Part shown: positions 8,743-17,345 of the stretch, one piece after another
How the letters are laid out: each line of letters begins with the position of its first letter
Numbering within the stretch: the stretch's first letter is position 1
Assembly: GCA_051877575.1 (NCBI GenBank)
Contig: JBJEJA010000028.1
Span: forward strand, 62,001 to 126,000
From: UBA2882 sp051877575
Lineage (GTDB): Bacteria > Bacillota > Clostridia > Lachnospirales > Lachnospiraceae
Length of the DNA: 64,000 nt
Reading direction: 5' to 3'
Notes under the pieces: model-generated
What the model saw: the letters and a program-made list of their open reading frames with translations, nothing else
Databases searched by the model: none
What the model was told of the DNA's origin: nothing
Made by a program: the position numbers and the translations under genes

Positions 8743-8781
8743 GATGCAACTTGAATTTGACATTAAGGGGACTGTAAAACT

Positions 8782-10485
8782 ATGAGTTTGTTGGGCAGAA
8801 GGAAAATGAGGATCGGTGACATACTGATAGCTGAGGGGGTTATTACTCCGGAACAGCTTGATCAGGCACTGGAACTCCAAAAAGAAAAGAAAAAACGTCT
8901 CGGCGAGATTTTGGTGACGGAGGGGTTTATCACAGATGATATCATGGCAGATGCCTTATGCCATCAGATGGGATATGAGCGTGCCAACCTGCAGGATACC
9001 AGGATACCGGATGATCTGATTTCCATGTTTGATGTGGAAATCTTAAAAAAATATACAGCGATCCCTTATTGCTATGATGATAAGAATATTAATATTATTA
9101 AAGTGGCAATGGCTGATCCCATGGATATGATGGCTGTTGATGATTTGTCCATGATTACCAGCCGTATGATCAGCCCCATGGTAGCAACGTCTCAAGAGAT
9201 CATGGTGGCGATCGATAAGTATTACGGTAATGCGGAAGCGATCAAGGCGGCCAGCGATTATGAGCAGGAGCGAAGCGACCTGTTTGAAGAAGACGAAATG
9301 GATAAGATGATTAACGAAGACGTTAATAACTCTCCGATCGTCCAGCTGGTAAACGGTATGATCGAACAGGCTGTCAGACAGAGAGCTTCCGATATCCATA
9401 TTGAAGCACTGGAGAAAAAAGTTCGTGTCAGATATCGTATCGACGGTGCTCTCCATGAGAGGATTACATATAATATCAAACTGTTACCGGCAATCGTTGC
9501 CAGACTGAAAGTTGTAGGCGGCATGGATATTTCCGAAAAGAGAAAGCCGCAGGACGGTCGTATTACTTCCTTTGTAGACGGCAGGGAGTACGATATCCGT
9601 GTATCCATTCTTCCTACGGTTTACGGCGAAAAAGTCGTAATGCGTATTACCAACAAGAATGCATTGACGAGAGATAAGTCGGAACTTGGTTTTGGTGAAC
9701 ATGATTTGAAGATGTTTGATCATATTCTGATGAATCCCCACGGCATCATTTTGGTAACGGGACCTACCGGTAGCGGTAAATCCACAACATTGTATACGGC
9801 ACTCAGTGAGTTGAATAAAGAAGATGTAAATATTATCACTGTTGAGGACCCTGTGGAGGCCAATGTGGCAGGTATTAATCAGGTGCAGACCAATGTGAAG
9901 GCGGGGCTTACCTTTGCAAGCGCCCTTCGATCCATCTTGCGTCAGGATCCGGACATCATTATGATCGGTGAGATCCGTGATGAGGAGACGGCACAGATTG
10001 CGGTGCAGGCTTCTATTACCGGTCACTTGGTAGTAAGCACACTGCATACCAACTCGGCAGCCAGCACGGTAACCCGTTTGTCTGATATGGGACTTCCCAA
10101 TTACATGATTGCGGATGCAACGGTTGGTATCATTGCACAGCGTCTGGTCAGAAGACTTTGCCCCAGGTGCAAAAAGAAGGTTCTTGCCAATGCAGAGCAG
10201 CTGGAACTTCTTGGTTTGCCGGAGAATGCGGAAGTGGAAATCTACGAGCCGGTTGGATGCTCGGGATGTGACAATAACGGTTTTAAAGGTCGTATCGGTG
10301 TCTATGAGATTATGGAGGTTACACCGGGAGTCAGAAAAGTCATTGCAGCGGGCGAAGATGCGGAGCATATTAAGCAGGCAGCATTGAAAGATGGCATGAG
10401 GACCTTGCGTATGTGTGCGACGCAGTATGTACTGGATGGCATCACATCAGTGTCGGAAATGATTAAGGTTTCTTTTGATTCATAA
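8782..10485 (+). CDS. pilB: Type IV pilus extension ATPase PilB with MshEN c-di-GMP-binding domain
   Basis: This 567-residue cytoplasmic motor powers pilus polymerisation. Residues 10-33 and 39-62 are two 24-residue MshEN motifs (RIGDILIAEG..., RLGEILVTEG..., each ending in Q), separated by 5 residues as in c-di-GMP-binding MshE. The C-terminal ATPase has Walker A GPTGSGKST (327-335), Walker B with IGEIRDEET, and a His box HLVVSTLHTN. A zinc-finger-like group C460, C463, C493, C496 is typical of PilB/GspE. It is the first gene of the pilus operon. A small hairpin follows the gene. Confidence 0.93.
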   Translation: MSLLGRRKMRIGDILIAEGVITPEQLDQALELQKEKKKRLGEILVTEGFITDDIMADALCHQMGYERANLQDTRIPDDLISMFDVEILKKYTAIPYCYDDKNINIIKVAMADPMDMMAVDDLSMITSRMISPMVATSQEIMVAIDKYYGNAEAIKAASDYEQERSDLFEEDEMDKMINEDVNNSPIVQLVNGMIEQAVRQRASDIHIEALEKKVRVRYRIDGALHERITYNIKLLPAIVARLKVVGGMDISEKRKPQDGRITSFVDGREYDIRVSILPTVYGEKVVMRITNKNALTRDKSELGFGEHDLKMFDHILMNPHGIILVTGPTGSGKSTTLYTALSELNKEDVNIITVEDPVEANVAGINQVQTNVKAGLTFASALRSILRQDPDIIMIGEIRDEETAQIAVQASITGHLVVSTLHTNSAASTVTRLSDMGLPNYMIADATVGIIAQRLVRRLCPRCKKKVLANAEQLELLGLPENAEVEIYEPVGCSGCDNNGFKGRIGVYEIMEVTPGVRKVIAAGEDAEHIKQAALKDGMRTLRMCATQYVLDGITSVSEMIKVSFDS

Positions 10486-10487
10486 GA

Positions 10488-10505
10488 AAAAGAGAAGGCT
10501 CTTTT
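10488..10505 (+). promoter_or_regulatory. Small hairpin between pilB and pilC
   Basis: AAAAGAG (10488-10494) pairs with CTCTTTT (10499-10505) around an AAGG loop. The stem is mostly A-T and weak as a terminator, but it could be an RNA-processing or stability element inside the operon. Confidence 0.35.
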
Positions 10506-10536
10506 ATAATAAGAAGGAGAAAGAGGAGGAAAGACA

Positions 10537-11757
10537 GTGGCTAGTTTCTCATATGTTGCCGTTGACAGCAAGGGCAAACAGGTAAAGGCTTCCATAGAAG
10601 CCGACAATCAGATGAAAGCATCTGACCAGTTAAAAAAAGAAGGTTTGACAGTCATCGAATTAAAAGAACAGGGTATGTTGGATAAAGACATTAACCTGGG
10701 CGGATTGTTCAAGAAAAAAGTTAAGACGAGAGATCTGAGTTTGTTCTGCAGACAGTTCGTAAGCTTACATCGTGCGGGTGTTACGATTATCGAATCCATG
10801 AGGATGTTGACGGAGCAGACGGAGAATCCCACGTTGAGGGAAGCGTTGCAGGAAGTGTCTGCCAATGTGCAAAAGGGTGAGACGCTTGCCAATTCCATGA
10901 GGGCTCGCTCGGATGTGTTCCCGCCTTTGCTGGCGCATATGGTTGCTGCCGGTGAGGCATCCGGTAGCTTGGATGTTGCTTTTGAACGTATGGCGGTTCA
11001 GTTTGAGCAGAGTGCCAAGATTAACGGCATGATTAAAAAAGCCATGGTATATCCTATCATGGTATTGATTGTAGCTGTAGTTGTTGTTATCGTCATGCTG
11101 ACTTTCGTTGTTCCGACTTTTATGGAAATGTTTGCAGATATGGATATTGAAATGCCGAAGATCACATTGATGGTAGTGGCTGCTTCGGAATTCATGCAGA
11201 AACACTGGATCGTGATTGTAGCCGTTATTATAGCGTTGGTAGCGTTCTTTAAATATTTCGGCAAGACGGCGACAGGTAAGGGTATTATTCATAAGGCACT
11301 GATCAAGATGCCGTTGTTTGGTGATTTGACCGTCAAATCCAGCTCTGCAAAGTTTGCCCGTAATCTTTCTACGATGTTGGCAGCGGGTATTTCCATGCCG
11401 GATGCGGTGCAGATTGTTGGCGATACCATGAATAATGTTTATTATGAAGAATGTATGAAAAATGCCAAGAATGATGTTATGCAGGGTATTCCCTTGTCGA
11501 CTCCGTTGGAGAAGTCGGGATTGTTTCCGCCTATGGTATATCATATGACCAGGATTGGTGAAGAAACAGGTAATACCGAAGATATGTTGAATACTCTGGC
11601 TAATTATTATGAGGAAGAAGTAGAAATGGCGACACAGTCTTTGATGGCTGCGTTGGAACCCCTCATCATCATTATTCTGGCGGGAGTCTGTGGTACCATT
11701 ATCGGTGCGGTTATTGCTCCGATGGGTGCGATGTACGAAGGCTTAGACAGCTTGTAA
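10537..11757 (+). CDS. pilC: Type IV pilus inner-membrane platform protein PilC
   Basis: This 406-residue protein has two T2SF domains (about 70-195 and 275-395), each with the GE.SG/GEETG type pattern (AAGEASGSLD, IGEETGNTED). Three membrane helices lie at about 170-195, 220-240 and 375-400. PilC couples PilB and PilT to pilin insertion and removal. The start is GTG at 10537, supported by AGGAGGAA upstream. The C-terminus (MGAMYEGLDSL) is typical of PilC. Confidence 0.93.
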   Translation: MASFSYVAVDSKGKQVKASIEADNQMKASDQLKKEGLTVIELKEQGMLDKDINLGGLFKKKVKTRDLSLFCRQFVSLHRAGVTIIESMRMLTEQTENPTLREALQEVSANVQKGETLANSMRARSDVFPPLLAHMVAAGEASGSLDVAFERMAVQFEQSAKINGMIKKAMVYPIMVLIVAVVVVIVMLTFVVPTFMEMFADMDIEMPKITLMVVAASEFMQKHWIVIVAVIIALVAFFKYFGKTATGKGIIHKALIKMPLFGDLTVKSSSAKFARNLSTMLAAGISMPDAVQIVGDTMNNVYYEECMKNAKNDVMQGIPLSTPLEKSGLFPPMVYHMTRIGEETGNTEDMLNTLANYYEEEVEMATQSLMAALEPLIIIILAGVCGTIIGAVIAPMGAMYEGLDSL

Positions 11758-11770
11758 AATTTGATTAGAG

Positions 11771-11798
11771 ATCTGTTGAATAGGGGAACAGATTTTTA
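11771..11798 (+). terminator. Terminator-like hairpin between pilC and pilA
   Basis: ATCTGTT (11771-11777) pairs with AACAGAT (11787-11793) around a 9-base loop, followed by TTTTAA. It is a short partial terminator or processing site just upstream of the major pilin. A weak promoter-like pair TTGAAT (11776) and TAGATA (11800) overlaps it. Confidence 0.4.
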
Positions 11799-11831
11799 AT
11801 AGATAAAAAATATAAAAGGAGAGAATTTATC

Positions 11832-12230
11832 ATGAAAAAGACAAATAACAAAGGTTTCTCACTTGTTGAGTTGATTATCGTTATTGCTATCATGGCAATC
11901 TTAATCGGTGTTTTGGCACCTCAGTATTTGAAATATGTAGAAAAATCCAGAGTATCCGCAGATAAAGACCAGTTGGACAGCGTATACAATGCTTGTACAA
12001 TCGCTGCATCTGATCCGGATATCCTTGATGCACCCGGCAATGGCGTTGCTGTTAACTGGTCATCAAGTTGGGGGCAGGAAGTTACCAGCACACTTGGTGT
12101 TACCAACGTTTCTAGCTTGAAATGGAAATCCAAATCAGCAAGCCAGGGAATGGGCGCACCTAGTGTAACAGTAGATTCACAGGGCAACTTTACTGTTACC
12201 AGAGGTTCCTTATCGGTTCCTGAGCAATAA
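11832..12230 (+). CDS. pilA: Major type IV pilin (prepilin) PilA
   Basis: This 132-residue prepilin has a short leader MKKTNNKG cut before F9, and the mature protein begins FSLVELIIVIAIMAIL with the conserved glutamate at mature position 5. The hydrophobic alpha-1 helix is followed by a small globular head of about 90 residues without cysteines, so no disulfide loop. Its small size, its place after pilC and the separate hairpin upstream suggest the major subunit. AAGGAGAG precedes the start. PilD, which would process it, is encoded next. Confidence 0.9.
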   Translation: MKKTNNKGFSLVELIIVIAIMAILIGVLAPQYLKYVEKSRVSADKDQLDSVYNACTIAASDPDILDAPGNGVAVNWSSSWGQEVTSTLGVTNVSSLKWKSKSASQGMGAPSVTVDSQGNFTVTRGSLSVPEQ

Positions 12231-12265
12231 AGCTTAGTTAAGACGGCACAAGGAGACATTCCCCT

Positions 12266-13048
12266 ATGACCACTGACACATGGATGTTTGAGATAATTTT
12301 ATATGCGGTGGCATTCTTATACGGAATCGTAATAGGCAGCTTTTTAAATGTCTGCATATTACGAATTCCGTTAAAAGAAAGTATCGCAAAGCAAAGATCA
12401 CATTGTATGAATTGCGGCTATCAGCTGGCTTGGTATGATTTGATTCCATTATTCTCATATATATTCCTTCGTGGTAAATGTCGAAAGTGCGGTTCACATA
12501 TATCCCTCCAGTATCCTCTGGTTGAGGCACTAAACGGAGTCTTATATGTACTGATTTTCTTAGTAAACGGTTGGAGTATAGATTCAGTTATATACTGTTT
12601 ATTAGCATCAGCGTTAATTGTACTTAGCGTGATTGATTTTAGAACTTATGAGATTCCTTTTGGAATCAACTTGTTTATACTGGCACTGGGACTGATTCAT
12701 CTTATATTTCACTTAGGGGATTGGGTGGATTATGGAATCGGTCTCCTTGCTGTCAGTGGTTTTTTATGGATTTTATATCAGGTAACAAGAGGCGCTGCCA
12801 TCGGTGGCGGTGATGTCAAACTAATGGGCGCAGCCGGATTGTTGATCGGCTGGAAATTATCTGTTCTGGCATTTTTGCTGGGATGTATTCTTGGTTCTGT
12901 GATTCATTTAATCCGGATGAAGGTGTCCGGTGCAGAACACAGATTGGCAATGGGGCCTTATCTTTCGGCGGGAATATTGATCGCTGTATTGTGGGGCAAT
13001 CAATTTTTAAATTGGTATTTAGGTTCGTTTACAGCTCCGATGGGGTAA
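12266..13048 (+). CDS. pilD: Prepilin peptidase PilD
   Basis: This 260-residue polytopic membrane protease has about eight helices. An N-terminal cytoplasmic domain carries two CxxC pairs (C47/C50 and C72/C75), as in bifunctional PilD enzymes. The aspartyl protease residues are D124 in SVIDFRTYEIP and D183 in GGGDVKLMG. It cleaves prepilin leaders after glycine and in many species N-methylates the new terminus. AAGGAG supports the start. It presumably processes PilA and the prepilin-like proteins encoded downstream. Confidence 0.93.
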   Translation: MTTDTWMFEIILYAVAFLYGIVIGSFLNVCILRIPLKESIAKQRSHCMNCGYQLAWYDLIPLFSYIFLRGKCRKCGSHISLQYPLVEALNGVLYVLIFLVNGWSIDSVIYCLLASALIVLSVIDFRTYEIPFGINLFILALGLIHLIFHLGDWVDYGIGLLAVSGFLWILYQVTRGAAIGGGDVKLMGAAGLLIGWKLSVLAFLLGCILGSVIHLIRMKVSGAEHRLAMGPYLSAGILIAVLWGNQFLNWYLGSFTAPMG

Positions 13049-13114
13049 CGGACTTTATATAGAAGAAAAAAGATAAACGATGGAATTCTTATTCCATATT
13101 CAGGGAGGTAAATC

Positions 13115-14944
13115 ATGGCAAAGGCACAAAGAGTACTTAGCATTGAAATTGGATATTCCTTGACACAGGTCTGTGAAATGGATTTCCAATCAAAGCATCC
13201 ACAGGTATATGGCGTTTTCAGTATGAAGACACCGGAGGGTATCTTGGATGATGGATTTATCAAGCCGACGGAAGAATTCGTCAACGACTTGAAATCCTAC
13301 ATTACGGCAAACGGAATGACTGCGAAGAAGGTAATTTTTGCAGTATCATCCACCAAAATTGCCAATAGGGAAGCACAAATTCCTTTTGTAAAGGAGAAAA
13401 TGGTGCGTGATATGTTGATGGCTAATATCACGGATTATTTTCCGGTAGATCCCAGTCAGTATCAGTTTGCACACAACATTATGGATACTGTTACGGATGA
13501 TGCCGGCAATAAGCAGTATCGTGTCATGGTCATGGCTGCTCCTGCGGATATGTTAAGAGGATATCATGTATTGGCAGAGGCACTGGGATTGGATCTTGCA
13601 TCCATCGATTATAGTGGTAACAGTATTTTCCAGGCATTGCGTCATAAATTCGCAACAGGTGTTAACCTGACAGTTAAGATTGATGAGAGATCTTCACTTT
13701 TGACGGTTACCAATAATGGTGTTATTACTATGCAGCGCCCCGGTATTTACGGAGCGGATCAGGTTGTTGATATCCTGATGGAGACAGATGTCTATGGCGA
13801 ACCGCTTACATATGAGGCTGCAATCAAGACCCTGCGTCGTAATAACCTTGTTATGAGACCTGAGGAAGAGAGCCTTCTTGCCGAAAAGGAAGAGGAAGTA
13901 CAGAAATTAGAGAGAGATCAGCAGGAAGCAATGGCTCTTGCCAATGCAACCGGCGACACTTCGAAAGTGGCGTCTGCGACTGTTGCAGCAAAGCAGGCGG
14001 GTGCCAATTTAAAGATGCTCCGCTTAAGAAGAGATGTAACGATCAGCTATCAGCAGTTGATTGGTTCCATTGTTCGTGTTATTGATTATTACAACTCCAA
14101 AAACAGAGATGCGGCAATTGATAATATTATCATTACCGGTATTGCGGCTGACTTCTGGGGATTTGCCGGATTACTTTCTCAGGAATTGGGACGTAATGTA
14201 GAAGTGTTGAAGGATCTTGCAGGTACCAATATCAATCAGGGCCTTCACTTACAGGGAGTATCTCTTGGTGATTATATTTCTGTCATTGGTGCAGGACTTG
14301 GTTCTGTCGGATTTATGCCGGCGACTCCTGAGGACAAGAAAAAAGGAAAAGGCGGTATTGATGCCAAAGCATCCTTAGAAAGTATCGGAAATAATGATAG
14401 ATTGCCATACATTGTTTTGGGTGCGGGAGCAGGTATTGCAGTAATCATTTGTGCAATAGCATTGGTTCCTTACTTTATGACAAAGACGGAAAATCAAAAT
14501 CTGCAGGAGAAAAAAGCACAATTAGCTCCTGTTCAGGATACTTATAATGAATATGTGGCTACAGAGAGTAATTATAATTACATTATGGCTTTAGATGGTG
14601 CAACACAGAATACAAATGCGGATCTTCCGGAGATCATTGGTGAGATGGAAAGTAAATTCCCTTCCCAGACCATGGTATCGGCTATGACTGTAACGGAAGA
14701 GGGAATCACAATGACTATTCAGGTTCCCAATAAGCAAAGTATTGCCAAAACGCTTGTGGAATTCCGCCGGATGCCGTATTTCTCCGAAATCAGAACTGTT
14801 GGGTTCACAGAGGAACAGGATATGGAGACAGGTGTGATTACCGATTTGTATACCTTGGAATGTGTATATGGTGAAAATCCATATATTGAAACAGAGGAAA
14901 CTGATGATCAGCAGGTGACAGAAGAATCGCCTGTACAGGAATAA
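13115..14944 (+). CDS. pilM: PilM-PilN fusion protein of the pilus assembly platform
   Basis: The protein has 609 residues, whereas PilM alone has about 350. Residues about 1-410 form an actin-like PilM part (start LSIEIGYSLTQVCEMD), with a charged helical insertion around 250-300. A single membrane helix follows at about 431-455 (GAGAGIAVIICAIALVPYF). A periplasm-facing PilN-like part comes last, with a short coiled coil and an alpha-beta domain (TMVSAMTVTEEGITMTIQV). In Gram-negative systems PilM and PilN are separate, and PilM grips a peptide at the PilN N-terminus. Here they are covalently joined. The ribosome site is AGGGAGG. pilO follows after 16 bases. Confidence 0.85.
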   Translation: MAKAQRVLSIEIGYSLTQVCEMDFQSKHPQVYGVFSMKTPEGILDDGFIKPTEEFVNDLKSYITANGMTAKKVIFAVSSTKIANREAQIPFVKEKMVRDMLMANITDYFPVDPSQYQFAHNIMDTVTDDAGNKQYRVMVMAAPADMLRGYHVLAEALGLDLASIDYSGNSIFQALRHKFATGVNLTVKIDERSSLLTVTNNGVITMQRPGIYGADQVVDILMETDVYGEPLTYEAAIKTLRRNNLVMRPEEESLLAEKEEEVQKLERDQQEAMALANATGDTSKVASATVAAKQAGANLKMLRLRRDVTISYQQLIGSIVRVIDYYNSKNRDAAIDNIIITGIAADFWGFAGLLSQELGRNVEVLKDLAGTNINQGLHLQGVSLGDYISVIGAGLGSVGFMPATPEDKKKGKGGIDAKASLESIGNNDRLPYIVLGAGAGIAVIICAIALVPYFMTKTENQNLQEKKAQLAPVQDTYNEYVATESNYNYIMALDGATQNTNADLPEIIGEMESKFPSQTMVSAMTVTEEGITMTIQVPNKQSIAKTLVEFRRMPYFSEIRTVGFTEEQDMETGVITDLYTLECVYGENPYIETEETDDQQVTEESPVQE

Positions 14945-14960
14945 CGGGGGGATATGAGAC

Positions 14961-15788
14961 ATGAAGAAAGCAAAAAAGAGTGATATTAATATTTTAATCA
15001 TGTTGATAGGTGTCTTACTTGCTGTTGCTGCGTATTTCTTTGTATATACTTCATTCAAAGAGAAAACAGCAGAATTGGAAGGACAGAATGCTTCTCTTGA
15101 AACAGAGGTGGCAGAACTCCAGAAATTGGCAGAGAATAAGGAGTTTTATCTGGAAGAGACAGCCAGAATGAATGATGAGATGGTTGCTGTCATTGCAAAA
15201 TATCCAAGTGATGTCAGAACAGAAGATGAAATCATGTATACGGTTGAGCTTGAAAATGTATATTCCATTTGGGTAAATGCATTGCAGGCCGGAGATAAAG
15301 AGATGATACAGGTTGCGACAGATGCACAACAGCCCCAGCAGGATGTTGTGACAGAAGATGCTCCGGTAGAAGATGATGGCTCACAGGATAGTGTCACAGC
15401 AACCGGAGGATATCAGGATACGGTATTCCTGTACAATTCTCCTTTTACCATTAACTTCAAGGTTACATATCGATCTATGAAGGATATTGTTTCTGCTATT
15501 ATCGGGTCTGATGAGCGAATGAATATTACCAATCTGTCTTTGGCGTATGATGCTGATACGGGATGCCTTTCCGGTAGCATGAATGCCAATATGTTCACAA
15601 TGTCCGGTACAGATGCGGTATATGAAGAGTTGAATATACCGGGTGTAAGCACGGGAACAGCAGACTTCTTCCAGTCCGGTACAGTACTTGATCTGAACAA
15701 AAATGCAGTTGCTGAAGCAGAAGACGGTGATGGGGAGAATTCTGACGAGGACAGTACATCTGAGGATGCTCCCAAAAACGATGATTAA
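14961..15788 (+). CDS. pilO: PilO-like pilus assembly protein
   Basis: This 275-residue protein has a short cytoplasmic lysine-rich tail, one membrane helix (about 10-30) and a coiled coil (about 31-65). An external domain (about 150-235) contains SPFTINFKVTYRSMKDIVS and ITNLSLAYD, resembling PilO. The last 30 residues are very acidic. PilO pairs with PilN to form the alignment complex. Identification rests mainly on topology, size and position after the PilM-PilN fusion. Confidence 0.75.
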   Translation: MKKAKKSDINILIMLIGVLLAVAAYFFVYTSFKEKTAELEGQNASLETEVAELQKLAENKEFYLEETARMNDEMVAVIAKYPSDVRTEDEIMYTVELENVYSIWVNALQAGDKEMIQVATDAQQPQQDVVTEDAPVEDDGSQDSVTATGGYQDTVFLYNSPFTINFKVTYRSMKDIVSAIIGSDERMNITNLSLAYDADTGCLSGSMNANMFTMSGTDAVYEELNIPGVSTGTADFFQSGTVLDLNKNAVAEAEDGDGENSDEDSTSEDAPKNDD

Positions 15789-15815
15789 TGATTGATTGAA
15801 AGTTAGGGGTTCCTT

Positions 15816-17327
15816 ATGAAGAATATCAAAAAGGACAACAGCGGTTTTACCTTAGTTGAATTACTGATTGCGATTGTCATCATCGCGATTGTTATGATCC
15901 CGATGTACAGTAATTTTCGCGAATCTACATATCTGAACGGCAAGGCTAAAGCAGCCATGGATGCTACCAATATGGCAAGCAATATCATGGAAGGTTTAAG
16001 CGCCTATGCTCCGGATGAAATTATTTTGGGGTTTTATAGTGTAGATAAGAGAAATGTCAGTAATAATTCACTCCCGGAATTGAATATTTTACCGAATGAA
16101 GTTCAGTTGACTGCCGGATACGGAGATTTAAAGAACGTTACAATTACAACCGATGCCGAGGGTAATGTGACTGATACACAGGCGGAAATCAATTTGAATA
16201 CTAAGGGGATGACCGCGGGGGGAAGCGGATACTCATACGCAGGTGCTTTATATGCTGAAACATTAAATGGGGCAGCGGCACCGGAAAGAAGCAATGAGTA
16301 TTTGAAGGTAAAAAAATCTGCGGATGATAAATATTATTTTTATATTGAAGGCGCAAAACAGGCGAGAGGAACCTATGACCTGATTATAGAGCTGGATGCG
16401 TCCGCATCATCCGGATATAGCGGTGACCTGAATAATGATGGTATCATTGATACCGGCGCCGGTGAAAGCGAACGATACAATGACTATGAGTCTGCTGAGA
16501 TTACAAGCATTAATCCGTTGTTTGACGGTGTTTATACAGACAGCTCAAATGCCATGAGTGATGCAGAGGCGTTTTTCTTTACGAAATATAATGGCTATGG
16601 AAACTTACAGGCAGGCGATTTATATCCGTATTTAGAGAGAACGTGTGTAATTACGTTGTTGCGAGATGTGGATGGTTTTGCCAAGATTATGTGTACGGAG
16701 ACATATAAGATAAGAAGCGATGGCTGGGTATCTCTGCCGGTTTCCGGCACATGGTTGGACTTGAATTCTTCTTTTGACACAAATGTACATACATTATCCT
16801 CCGTGACAGTTTTTGACGGAAGTGTCTATAAGCAGGAGCCAAGAGATATTTATATTTATTATATGCCCAATTATCAGTCAAAAGATGGAAAGGTACTGGA
16901 TAATTTCCAGATATCAAATGCATCTAATATACCTGTCAATGTTCACATTGTCAGATTAAAGACGGCGGAGACGACAGATGCTTTAGAGACAACTTATCGT
17001 TCTTCGTTAACAATATCTGATGATGCGTCAGATGGTTACCAGACACAGATTTATTCCAATCTTCGGGATAATATCATGAAGAGTAATGCTGATAATCAGG
17101 TAAATCGTAATAATTTTCTTAGATGCAGAGTAACAATCAATGGGGCGTGGATTGCATCTGCAACTCCCGTTTATCAGGAAATCGTTCATGAAAACGGCGG
17201 TGTAAAGACAGCGGTTATGGATCGGCTTTACGGGGTAACAATATACGTTTATGAAGAGGGCGCCGCTGCAAACGGATTTAGCAGGGATGATCTGATTACT
17301 ATATTTGACGGCAGTTCGTCACAGTAA
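15816..17327 (+). CDS. Large minor prepilin, PilV/GspI-like
   Basis: The N-terminus is a class-3 prepilin signal: leader MKNIKKDNSG is cut before F11, then FTLVELLIAIVIIAIVMIP with E15 at mature position 5. At 503 residues it is about three times larger than usual minor pilins. The long external part is rich in Ser, Thr, Asn and Tyr and poor in Cys. Residues 204-214 (DLNNDGIIDTG) form a dockerin or EF-hand-like calcium loop. Its place directly before a PilX/GspK-like gene suggests a tip complex like GspI/J/K or PilV/W/X. The function of the head is unknown. Confidence 0.8.
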   Translation: MKNIKKDNSGFTLVELLIAIVIIAIVMIPMYSNFRESTYLNGKAKAAMDATNMASNIMEGLSAYAPDEIILGFYSVDKRNVSNNSLPELNILPNEVQLTAGYGDLKNVTITTDAEGNVTDTQAEINLNTKGMTAGGSGYSYAGALYAETLNGAAAPERSNEYLKVKKSADDKYYFYIEGAKQARGTYDLIIELDASASSGYSGDLNNDGIIDTGAGESERYNDYESAEITSINPLFDGVYTDSSNAMSDAEAFFFTKYNGYGNLQAGDLYPYLERTCVITLLRDVDGFAKIMCTETYKIRSDGWVSLPVSGTWLDLNSSFDTNVHTLSSVTVFDGSVYKQEPRDIYIYYMPNYQSKDGKVLDNFQISNASNIPVNVHIVRLKTAETTDALETTYRSSLTISDDASDGYQTQIYSNLRDNIMKSNADNQVNRNNFLRCRVTINGAWIASATPVYQEIVHENGGVKTAVMDRLYGVTIYVYEEGAAANGFSRDDLITIFDGSSSQ

Positions 17328-17345
17328 GAAAGGAAGATTTTGCTG

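Larger units (their letters stand above)
8549..8781. other. Intergenic regulatory region before the pilus operon
   Basis: These 233 AT-rich bases contain no open frame worth calling. They contain a CodY-box-like site right after the dprA stop, a candidate promoter, and a 9-base inverted repeat whose right arm overlaps the -10 region. I looked for a c-di-GMP riboswitch (GEMM) and did not see its conserved core. No convincing terminator is seen after dprA. Confidence 0.6.

Noticed and set aside
8549..8781. c-di-GMP riboswitch before pilB
   Set aside because: Riboswitches of this class often precede clostridial pilus genes, but the conserved GEMM core and tetraloop-receptor pattern are not visible here.
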